Shown in pieces: positions 25,054 through 36,600 of a stretch of 64,000 bases of DNA. Each line of letters begins with the position of its first letter. The stretch's first letter is position 1. The stretch is taken from contig OZ024802.1 of assembly GCA_964017045.1 (NCBI GenBank), positions 27,344,293-27,408,292 of the forward strand. The letters are read 5' to 3'. The stretch is from Omphiscola glabra. Taxonomy: Eukaryota > Mollusca > Gastropoda > Lymnaeidae. The notes beneath the pieces are model-generated. The model did not search any database. It was given only the letters and a program-made list of their open reading frames with translations, and was not told where the DNA came from. A program made the translations under genes and the position numbers.

Positions 25054-25336
25054 AGGTGTCTGTGCCGATCTCTTGGGGTAAGTTCTCAAATCTCAGTTGC
25101 CATCTCTTGGGGTAAGTTCTCAAATCTCAGCTGCCATCTCTTGGGGTAAGTTCTCAAATCTCAGTTGCCATCTCTTGGGGTAAGTTCTCAAATCTCAGCT
25201 GCCATCTCTTGGGGTAAGTTCTCAAATCTCAGTTGCCATCTCTTGGGGTAAGTTCTCAAATCTCAGTTGCCATCTCTTGGGGTAAGTTCTCAAATCTCAG
25301 TTGTCATCTCTTGGGGTAAGTTCTCAATTCTCAGTT
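25054..25336 (+). repeat. 34-bp minisatellite whose units carry splice-like signals
   Basis: About eight units. Each reads TTGCCATCTCTTGGG followed by the consensus donor GTAAGT and then CTCAAATCTCAG, an acceptor-like end. The first unit is preceded by TTCTTTCCCCAG. Each unit therefore resembles a 15-nt exon with both splice sites. Whether it is ever spliced cannot be told from sequence. Confidence 0.85.
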
Positions 25337-25856
25337 GCCGAAGACACAGTAAATGAATTGAGTTGTTTCGAGCGTAATCGGTGGATGAGCGAAATGGGAA
25401 CTGATCGAGGCGGTCACTGATTGTAAACCTATTTGATGGGCTCAAAGCGAACGTAAAGCTTAGTTTAACACCGTCAATATAAATTTTGAAGATAAAAAAA
25501 TGGCGTCAAACATTCTGGTTCTGTTAGGGTACGTTGCTGCATTCATGTACTGGCATGTGTGCAACGGTGACGTGGCGTGTTACGACCAAATAACTAAGCA
25601 CGTGACGATGAATTTGAAAAATCAAATCTGCTTTCAATCCACATCTCCCCCCCCCCCCCTTTTCTTTTAAAATTTGACCCGATAACCGTAGCCCTGGCCT
25701 CAGTGGATAAAAAGGTTTTAAATAATATATTTATTTATTTATTTTTCGTATTTCACACGTGTTTATATATTTTAGCGCCGTTACTGATATAACCACATTT
25801 TGAAATTGTGGTTCAGTAATCTTGTATCTATTAATCTTAGGCTATTTTAGATTATA

Positions 25857-26056
25857 GCTCTTTCCTTGAGTGATCTAGACCTGATTCCTTGAGTGATCTA
25901 GACCTGATTCCTTGAGTGGTTCAGACCTGATTCCTTGAGTGATCTAGACCTGATTCCTTGAGTGATCTAGACCTGATTCCTTGAGTGATCTAGACCTGAT
26001 TCCTTGAGTGATCTAGACCTGATTCCTTGAGTGATCCAGACCTGATTCCTTGAGTA
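25857..26056. repeat. 23-bp minisatellite, about 8-9 copies
   Basis: Unit TTCCTTGAGTGATCTAGACC plus TGA. The last copy borders the MITE at 26065, whose target duplication (ATCTAGAT) is part of the repeat unit. Confidence 0.9.
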
Positions 26057-26064
26057 ATCTAGAT

Positions 26065-26173
26065 CAGTGATTCTCGAACTGTACAGTACTAATTTGAAAA
26101 TGGACATGATTGTAAATACATTTTAAAAGCCTGATTTAAGGGATACAGTTTTCCAAATGTTTAAGAAATGCTG
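26065..26173. mobile_element. hAT-type MITE inserted in the edge of a minisatellite
   Basis: Imperfect inverted termini CAGTGATTCTCGAAC and GTTTAAGAAATGCTG. The flanks ATCTAGAT and ATCTAGAA differ at one of eight bases. 109 bp. Confidence 0.6.
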
Positions 26174-26695
26174 ATCTAGAAAATAAGTCAAGGTATATTT
26201 ATGTAAATTGATTGTTTCTACGTTTTAATCAAAAGTTTTTAATCAATCAACTTTTTACCTTCATAATATGATGTCTAGACAATGTAAAAGTACTTTAATT
26301 AATATCAAACTAAATTTAAAAATCGGTACGAGTGCAATAATTAACAAATAAATTACCGTAAATATTTTTTGCACAACAAACAGAAGTCTTACCTGGATCG
26401 GAAAAAATCAATATTCGATTGAATTCGATTTTTGTGATAGTGAAAGGGGAAGTAGTGCATATGTCAACACTGGTGTTTGACTGATCCGATAAGGGGATAA
26501 GATTTTCTTCATAATCTCTCCGAGGCTTATCCTAAATATATCCATCTCCTGTTGTAGCTTAATGGGGTGGCGGGGCAACCTACGGCCCGCGGGCTACATG
26601 CGGCCCGTTGAAGAGTTAATTCCGGCCCGCGAGTCCTTCCCAGAACTCGCTACATGTATTCGTATAATGTACATTATAAATGGATATCCTGTAAA

Positions 26696-26900
26696 AAGAG
26701 GCGTAGCTAGAGTGATTGGTGCCCGGAGACATGATTCGCGCCCGGGGACACGGTTCGTTGTAAAGCGCCTCCTTTTCTTTTTTCAACTCTCAAACCCATT
26801 ATTTTCATCAATAAAATAATATCAAAAGACATTTTGGCGCCCCGAACTAGCTGGCGCCCGGGGACATCCGCCCCCCTTCCCCCCTTTCGCTACGCCACAG
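26696..26900. mobile_element. MITE of the GAGGCGTAGCTA family
   Basis: Shares the whole body (GCGCCCGGGGAC, TTCAACTCTCAAACCCATTA, CATTTTGGCGCC) with the copies at 27866, 41254 and 55566. The right end reads CGCTACGCCACAG. No clear target duplication, so the borders are approximate. Just upstream (26574-26650) are GGCCCGC-rich pieces of another element. Confidence 0.7.
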
Positions 26901-27181
26901 TATAAAAATTTAAAACATCTGATCTACGTTATTGAGATTCTTTGCTCAAGGCTCACCTCTTCCACGAGAAAGAGATGTCTTGTTTCTAGTGTACTTACTT
27001 TTCATTCCTTCGTTTTCATTACACGCTGGTTCTTAAATTTCCTAGTTATCCGCCTGTTAGCTCATTCACGCCAAGAGTACTTTTTTTTTTAGTCAATCTT
27101 TCATATACTGTGCGCTTGACTTCTCTCAATGGCGTAGCTTAGAATCTAGCTATCTAACGAAAAAAACAAAACTCTTCTGTT

Positions 27182-27334
27182 CAGTGGCGTAACAACGGCT
27201 TGGCATTGGGGCAGTTGCCAAGGGCGCCGGCCTGCGCCAGTTCAAAAGGGTGCCGCTAAATCTCTACTTTTTATATTTTTTATTATTTAAAAAATAAATT
27301 AGCCAAGGGCGTCAAAAACCCAGTTACGCCTCTG
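27182..27334. mobile_element. hAT-type MITE, CAGTGGCGTAAC family
   Basis: Inverted termini CAGTGGCGTAAC and GTTACGCCTCTG, inner repeats TTGCCAAGGGCG and GCCAAGGGCG. The flanks CTTCTGTT and CTGCTGTT match at 7 of 8 positions. Confidence 0.7.
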
Positions 27335-27629
27335 CTGCTGTTTTCATATATAGAGAGAAAAGTGTCGCCCGGGACGAACCTCCTCCCCCCGCATCAACCA
27401 CCACCCTATTTTTTCCCACAACGCTGATTTTTCTTCACATTTCTTATTGCTATATTGAATGCTGACAACGTTAAACTTAACCATTTATTCTTTTTAATTA
27501 ACTCCCGATATTCAAACGCTGTATCGTTTGTAACTGCCTACATATCTAGTAGTCCAATCACATTTTAGCGTCAAATATTTATTATTATTTTTGTATATAT
27601 TTTTTTTTATTTAACCCCTGCCTCTACAG

Positions 27630-30600
27630 TTTCCTTCCGATCTGTTCAAGAAAAACTTCCCATCAGACAGCAATGAGTTCCGGTATGATGACAAGGGGAT
27701 TGAGGTCAAGGTTAGCATATATTAGATATTGAATGTCACATTTTTTTTTAAAATGACTAAATAAGTAGTTATCCATGCTGCATCTGTGTCTCATTTCTTA
27801 CGGGTAGCGATGGAATCAATGCAGCGGTTCACAAAGTTAAAAGTTTTCGAATCAAGTCCCGCAACCAGCGGCGTAGCTAGAATGTTTGGCGCCCGGGGAC
27901 AAGATTCATTTTAAAGCGCCCTCTTTTCCTTTTTTTCAACTCTCAAACCCATTATTTTCATCAATAAAATAATATAGAAGCACATTTTGGCGCCCCTAAA
28001 TAGCTGGCGCCTGGGTACATCTGTACCCCACTCTCCCCCTACGCTACGCCTCTGCCCGCAACTCCCACGTCATTTGACTACCCTTGTTTGCGACTAAAGT
28101 GTAAACAAGGGGTCAGTAACCTATTGATAATTTTCGGATGCAGATGAATTTCTAATTCATTCAGCCAAAAACCTAAAAACCTGTAAGTCTACTTGCTGGC
28201 TTATTTTTACTATAGTCATTTTAATACCTTTATTTTGCGTGGACATTCTAATGAAAACAGCTCTGCGTGCCACGTTCGGCGCGCGTGCCATAGGTTGCCG
28301 ACCCCTGGTGGAGACTGTAGACTATATACCGCATATAGTGTATGCTATCATTATGTTAGGGTACTCCGCACTGCCCATAGCTCAACATAGTGCTGCAAGG
28401 TGTTGGGGAATACACCCGTGTCACCTCTCCAACTGCACGGCGTGGGGTAGGGGTGAGGGGGTGGGGGATGGGTCAATGCCAGTTTGGGACAAAATAGGTG
28501 GAAGAATGACCTCATTAGAAAAGAAATAAACATACAACAATTCACAGAGCATCTTTAGTGCGCTCTTTCTTAAACCTCAGTCAGAAACATTGTGATTACC
28601 CGACCTCAGTCAGAAACATTGTGATTACCCCGACCTCAGTCAGAAACATTGTGATTACCCCGACCTCAGTCAGAAACATTGTGATTAGCCCGACCTCAGT
28701 CAGAAACATTGTGATTACCCCGACCTCAGTCAGAAACATTGTGATTACCCCGACCTCAGTCAGAAACATTGTGATTACCCCGACCTCAGTCAGAAACATT
28801 GTGATTACCCCGACCTCAGTCAGAAACATTGTGATTACCCCGACCTCAGTCAGAAACATTGTGATTAGCCCGACCTCAGTCAGAAACATTGTGATTACCC
28901 CAACCTCAGTCAGAAACATTGTGATTACCCCGACCTCAGTCAGAAACATTGTGATTACCCCGACCTCAGTACATTATTTGGGACTGTTTATTTTATCATT
29001 TATAGTGTATCTTAAGTTATCTTGAGGTTATCTTGGGGTTATCTTGAGGTTGTCTTGAGGTTATCTTGGGGTTATCTTGAGGTTGTCTTGAGGTTGTCTT
29101 GAGGTTGTCTTGAGGTTGTCTTGAGGTTGTCTTGAGGTTGTCTTGAGGTTATCTTGGGGTTATCTTGAGGTTGTCTTGTGGTTATCCTGATGTTATCTTG
29201 AGGTTATCTTGAAGTTATCCTGAGGTTATCTTGAGGTTATCTTGGGGTTATCTTGAGGTTATCCTGAGGTTATCCTGATGTTATCTTGAGGTTATCTTGA
29301 GGTTATCTTGAGGTTATCTCGAGGTTGTCGCAATGAAATGGTCCAGAGATTTATTTTTCTAGATGAAATTTCGAGCCAGAACCAATGAAACATTTTTTAA
29401 AGACACCTATTTGACCAGAGTTGTTTGTAGTTCCACAGGTCCAACTACTCTGATAAAGATTAGGGCCATATATTTTCTGTTCAACTTGCAGACCTTGTTA
29501 CGGATGTTTGAGCTGGGCTCTCTGTACCGAACTCTTCACAGGACGTACAACATGCACACGGCGGATTGGAACACGAAGGTCATCAGGAGGGCCATGGATA
29601 TGTTGGAACATAAGGTCTTAGAGTGAGTATCCATACGAGGGCTGAGGGGGTGGGGGCAGAGGTTTAACCACCAAGGTCATGAGGAGGGCGATGAATATGT
29701 TGGAATATAAAGTATTAGAGTAAGTATTCAAAAGGGTGTGATGGGGCAGTGGGTGAACCACCAAGGTCATGAGGAGGGCGATGAATATGTTGGAATATAA
29801 AGTATTAGAGTGAGTATTCAAAAGGGGGTGAGGTGGCAGAGGGTGAACCATCAAGGTCATTAGGAGGGCGATGAATATGTTGGAATATAAAGTATTAGAG
29901 TGAGTATTCATAAGGGGATGAGGGTGGCAGAGGGTGAACCATCAAGGTCTTTAGGAGGGCTTTTGCAAGGGTGTTTCTCGTAGCCCATGTGTCCCTGTCA
30001 ACGCTGATACAATTTTATTAGCATTCGTCGCGTCACAGCAGGCTTTTTGCCGGCACCTCCGTTATTTAGTGTTGTCTTTTTTTAGTGTTCACTTAGTGAG
30101 TACATTTTTTTAGCATTATCCATACCAGGTTTACAAAGTACGTGCGTTTTTTCCCCTCCATGTTTATACCTTACACCACAAATCTTCGATTCTACTCATT
30201 GTTTATTGACCACCTTGATTTCCTAGCTTTGATGGTATCTACAACGCCAGAGTCGCCTTCACAACGTACGAACACAGCGACATGAAAGGCATGGTGGTCA
30301 ACAAACGCTTGTTGCTGAGGACGCTGAAGGTAGGTGTTGTTTAGCTTGGTGCGATTATCAGAGTGCTTAATAAACATCAGCCAGATAAAACGCTACCTCT
30401 ATTAGTTCACATAATATGTCCTTTCCGATCCGACAGCACGCACAAGTCGAGCTCCAATCTCCGAGAATCCCCCATGCCTACCAGTGGTGTCTGGTAGAGA
30501 ATCCCCCATGCCTACCAGTGGTGTCTGGTAGAGAATCCCCCATGCCTACCAGTGGTGTCTGGTAGAGAATCCCCCATGCCTACCAGTGGTGTCTGGTAGA

Positions 30601-33600
30601 GAATCCCCCATGCCTACCAGTGGTGTCTGGTAGAGAATCCCCCATGCCCACCATTGGTAAGAACATCGAAGAAAATACATGGTCCCCTCGAGTAATACAT
30701 GGAGTTAAACAAGTGAAGTGAGGAGGTAGATAAAAAAGGGGGAGGGGGGCCGCGGCTTGCATGCCGTGTCACTAGGGCCTCTGTGGTCGCACTTCTCGAT
30801 CTACGAAATGCTCTATTGACCTGGAGGATTTTGTATGCTTACGTTTCCGGGATGTTCTGATAGACAATAATAGGAAATGAAATAAATTAGTAAAATAAAT
30901 ACAATTCAACGCTAATCATTTATTGACCAGAGATTGATAGCATTCGACCAGCTTCTCTATATAATATAATAGAAACGTCAAACTATTTTGGTGGTGGTGG
31001 TGTCATACGCATGCGAAGATGACCATGGCCAAGCCTTGACTTCAGATGCATTATGATTAAAGTGAGGGAGAGTTGCTCAATTCGTGAGCCTCACTCTCTC
31101 GTCCTCGACTATTTGTCTTGTGTGTGATTGTGCTCTTTATGCGTGCTACGTAGCAGGAACTGTCAGAATTTTCATTTTGTCAAAGTCATACCGCCCACGG
31201 GACTCCGTCACCGGGTTAGATTTCAGGGTTTGCGTTCTCTTAGATGAGTTGCCATCCAAGGTTAACGAGTCCCAACCATCTGGGGTGCTGGTGATGTTTT
31301 TGCTAGTCTAGGCGTTTTCTGTGGATTGAGCTCCAGTCCACTGGCTTGGGATTGACTCAGTTTAGACCGCTCGGCCACCCAGCACCCATATCGTACACAA
31401 TAATATAATTCAGGGGAGGGAGATGGTGGTTGGGGTCAATTTACTTATCGTCTACTCTCTAAGCAATTGCAGATAACTCAAACATCACTAACTGGGCGCG
31501 CATCCCAATAACTGTTTGAGATCTGCTGGGAATTACAGAATTAAGTGGAAGGTATTGAAGTGCCTAGAAGGTAATAAAGTGCCTAGAAGGTAAGGAAGTG
31601 TCTAGAAGGCAATGAAGTGTCTAGAAGGTAATGAAGTGCCTAGAAGGTAATGAAGTGCCTAGAAGGTAATGATGTGCCCAGAAGGTAATGAAGTGCCTAG
31701 AAGGTAATGAAGTGCCTAGAAGGCAATGAAGTGCCTAGAAAGCAGTATAGTGTCTATAAGGCAATGAATTGTCTAGAAAGCAATGAAGTGTCTAGAAGGT
31801 AATAAAGTGCCTAGAAGGTAATGAAGTGCCTAGAAGGAAACGAAGTGCCTAGAAAGCAATGAAGTGTCTAGAAGGCAATGAAGTGCCTAGAAGGTAATGA
31901 TGTGCCCAGAAGGTAATGAAGTGCCTAGAAGGTAATGATGTGCCCAGAAGGTAATGAAGTGCCTAGAAGGTAATGATGTGCCTAGAAGGTAATGATGTGC
32001 CCAGAAGGTAATGAAGTGCCTAGAAGGCAATGAAGTGCCTAGTAGGTAATGATGTGCCCAGAAGGTAACGAAGTGCCTACAAGGCAATGAATGCCTAGTC
32101 TATACTTTTTTGCTCCTAAATGCAATGATTTCACGTGCAGATGTCAGTTCTAGGTTGTTTCAATGTTGGTTCAATGTTGTTACAATGTTGTTTCAATGTT
32201 GTTTCAATGTTGTTTCAATGCTGTTTCAATGTTGTTTCAATGCTGTTTCAATGCTGTTTCGATGATGTTTCAATGTTGTTTCAATGTTTTTCAATGCTGT
32301 TTCAATATTGTTTCAATGTTTTTTCAATGTTGTTTTAATACTGTTTCAATGTTGTTTCAATGCTGTTTCAATGCTGTTTCGATGTTGTTTCAATGTTGTT
32401 TCAATGTTTTTCAATGTTTTTTAATGCTGTTTCACTATTGTTTCAATGCTATTTCAATGTTGTTTCAATGTTGTTTCAATGTTGTTCCAATGTTGTTTCA
32501 ATGTTGTTTCAATGTTGTTTCGATGTTGTCTCGAGCGAGTGATTCACTCGAGCCTTCAATTCTGACAGCTCTGTGGGCGGGTGATCTCCCCTCTGAAGTT
32601 GTTGCACAGAATCAAGCACGTGAGAGGCCAGCTCGAGGAGAAGGGCAGGATACAGCTGTACGAGTTCTTCAACCTGATCCTATGGTAGGTCACTTGTCAT
32701 TTTGTTTGATTGATTGATTGGAGTACTTATATAACGCTCATTCCATGCTATGATAGCATGCTCACGGTAGGTCAAAACGTAATTTTATTTAAATTTGTAG
32801 GTCAAACGTAATTTTGTTTTAATCAGTAGGTCAAATGCCATCTTGTTTAATATTGGGTCAAAGTGCCATCTTCCAAACGAAATGCTAGGAATACATATCT
32901 AATAAAAAATTAATCGATATCGTGAGCTAAATGGTTTCTGGTCGTGCTAGGTGTGACTGGTATCCCGTGTTTGACTCGGAGGAAGTTGAGAGCGCCTCGG
33001 GAATGAACGATTACTTATTCAGGGTAGGAAATCAGTGTGATGTGTATACTTTTTTTGCACGTTATAAAAGCTTAAAATATATCGTTATATCGACACAGAT
33101 TGTTCGTGCCTCATTAATCTTTTTTTGAGCACGTTATTAAAGCTTAAAATATATCGTTATATTGACACAGATTGTTCGTGCCTCATTAATCTTTTTTTGA
33201 GCACGCCATTAATGAGAACTCTTCTGTACATGCGCCCTATGGTTAAAATAAATACCCACATGATCTTTGTCTCTTCACTCTCAAGTTATGTAATAGAATA
33301 GTTATCCTTATATACACTCTCCTTTTCTCTCTCAGCTGGTGGATTTCCGCCGCCTTCTATCACATCACGACGAGAGAACGTTCAACAGACTCGATGCCCG
33401 ATATCTCAGAGAAGAGAGAAACTTTGGGAGAGAAGCCCCAGGGCCCAGGTCTATGCTTGCTGACCCCATTGTGGACACGGGCCACAGAATCGGTCAGGCA
33501 AGTCCAAAACGTGACTGGGGTCATGATGGGGAGGACTGCCTTCAGGTTGAAACAATAAGAAATACACATGGGGTGGGAGAATCCCCGAAGGACAACACAA

Positions 33601-36600
33601 AGACGTAGTATGGACGTTTCGGTCAAGAAAGCCATCGACAGGCAAAAAACTTTGATTCGGAGATAAAGAAGGGGTTAAACGTGTACGTCAGCCGAAAAGG
33701 GCGAGACTCACTTCACAGTTGCCCACCGTATGCATGCATAATAATAATGATAATGATTATTAATAATAAAAAACATTTTGAAGAGATAGTAACTTTAAAA
33801 GTCTTAAAAGGTATAATTTGTTCTGTGTCCTGATGTCTACCTCATTTTCATTGTATTTTACTATTGTTTCCTCCGAAAAGATATCTTCCCGATGTCACAA
33901 ACTGTCACACTTTCTTATGCCACCCAACCCTCCGGAGCGTGGCGTACTTTATAGTTGGCCCCTTATGTAATTGTTGGTTTACTTTGTGAATTGCATATAT
34001 AACGCCTACGACCCTGGCACGCTGAACGCAGCGGGGCTACAATTTGGCACAAAAATTGTTGATCTTTTAATTTATAAATATATATATATATATATATATA
34101 TACTTTTTTAATGACTTCTGCTGATATATCATTCATTCGTGCACCATAGCTATGCACCATAGCTAAACCCATTTATGAGAGGTTTATTGCAAGTCTTGCC
34201 CTAGGGAACTCTGGGTAGAAAGAAATACAACCAGGGTCGGATTTCAACATTTCTGCGCCCTAGGCCGAAGCAAACCCTTCTACCCCCACCCCCTCAAAAA
34301 ATAGTTAACAAAATAATATTTCAATAAATAATATTTAAAAAAATAATTTAATATATGTTTATAATAGTTATATTTGAAACGAAATCCCTTAAAGCAACCT
34401 TCTGTAATCTTTGAGCCACGTCATATTTCGATGAATTTCTACTCTACTGTAACATTTGTATGTGGCCTTTTCAAAATAATTCCCGAAAAATTTGTAAATA
34501 TTCGGTTGTTTATTCTTGTTATACACCCCCACCCCTCGCTGCTGTGCCCTAGGGCATAGACCATGGCCTAGGTCAGTGGTCGGAAAACCATGTGACTCTT
34601 TAGACTCATGAGTTTGCCGACCACTGGCCTGGGTCTACGTACTTAAACCAATCAATGACAACTCACGGATAACTTTTTTGTCCTTAAGCCTTGCGACAAA
34701 AATATAGTATTTGAAGAGACAACTCAGGCATATTTTAAATAGATGTCTAGACATTTCAAATTGTGACTTTTCTGCGCGTTTTAGGCAAAGTATCACAAGG
34801 AGAAATATCGCCGTCTTAAACAGGAAGTTGTGGAATCTGAGAAGCGGGTCCACTGTGCGCATGCCGGAAGTGTTAGAGATCGTCCAATCAGCGCACCGGA
34901 TTTAAACAGGTATAAGTTGACGAAAGCGGAGACAGATGGGCAGCGTTCAGATAGCAAAATCAGGAAAAGAATTCAATCAGCTCCTTCCAGAGGTTTGTGG
35001 AAACTGAACCAAACAAAAATCTTACCCATGTTTTAGTACGCTTCTTTATACTTATTAAATAATTCGTTCACTTTCAATGTAAACGTCAACATGTTGTGTG
35101 CTGGCTACAATTTAATTTTGCCGAACAATTGAAAAAATATCTGAATTTGAAAATAAGAAAGTCTTAGAAGAATTCGCTGTCGTCTTAATGTCTTTTAAGT
35201 CGGATATCCAATTTCATGATATAATGTTGATAAATCAAGACATTAAAGTAAAGACATGTGAATGGAAAAAATAAAATCTAACGAGGCTGTTGATTGTTCC
35301 TTGCAATGGCTGAGTGATGGTTGAGTGAAGGTTGACTTAAGTTGAATCATGGCTGACTGATGGTTTTCTGATGGCTGACTGATGGTTGTCTGATGTCTGA
35401 CTTATGGTTGACTGATGGCAGACTGGTGGTTTTACTGGCGGCTGAATTATGGTTGTGAAATACTCAAGTATTTAACATTGTTCAGGTTTGCCCGCAGATT
35501 CGGAACGTCCACACATAGTCGAAAGCAAATGGAGCCCAGCCCCACGAGTGGTCACACCACGTGACCTATCCGACGTCGAGACAAAAATGGAGGAACTCAA
35601 CTTTGACATCAGCACACTGGTAAAGACTTTGCGTATGTCTTGCAATAAAGGTTCTCAAACTTTTGAATGTTGAATCACTTATTAGTGTACGTATAACGGT
35701 TTGAGCGTCCACTGTGGGAAATTCTATTTCAAAAACTAAATTGATCATCTCATCGTCCCATGACACAGATATTACTTGCAAAAGTGTTGAGCTTTTCAGT
35801 CTGAAACCATCGTTGCGAACTTAGGTTCACAGAATTATGATGCACGCATAATTATGGTAATTATTTTCTTGACGTAGGATTGCAAATTACAGTTGCAGCT
35901 GGAGGCAGAGATGGATTTCTTTATCCCTGGATACAAGGACAAATTGCCAAAACAAAAACAAGGTGGGTGCACAAAGAAAGGTGAATAGTCATAAGACGCG
36001 TGTTAATAGTTTTGGGGAGCTGATTTGGACAATGTGGACAGATCGATATAATGATTTGGACAATGTGGACAGATTGATATAATGATTTGGACAATGTGGA
36101 CAGATTGATATATTGATTTGGACAATGTGGACAGATCGATTGATATAATGATTTGGACAATATGGACTGATCGATATAATGATTTGGACAATGTGGACAG
36201 ATCGATTGATATAATGATTTGGACAATGTGGACATATTGATTGATATAATGATTTGGACAATGTGGACAGATCGATATAATGATTTGGACAATGTGGACA
36301 GATCGATATAATGATTTGGACAATGTGGACAGATTGATATAATGATTTGGACAATGTGGACATATTGATCGATATAATGATTTGGACAATGTGGACAGAT
36401 CGATATAATGATTTGGACAATGTGGACAGATTGATATAATGATTTGGACAATGTGGACATATTGATTGATATAATGATTTGGACAATGTGGACATATTGA
36501 TTGATATAATGATTTGGACAATGTGGACATATTGATTGATATAATGATTTGGGCAATGTGGACATATTGATTGATATAATGATTTGGACAATGTGGACAT

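Noticed and set aside
25500..25620. ATG opening MASNILVLLGYVAAFMYWHV, like a signal peptide
   Set aside because: No supported donor or partner exon, and the frame runs into a poly-C tract. A secreted start does not fit the EF-hand gene. Unproven.
28566..28973. Regular direct repeats suggestive of CRISPR
   Set aside because: Units abut with no unique spacers, and the sequence is clearly eukaryotic. These are minisatellites.
32163..32717. 184-codon Cys/Phe-rich frame
   Set aside because: An 11-bp array read through into exon 4 in the wrong frame. The EF-hand reading with acceptor at 32569 gives a proper helix-loop-helix.
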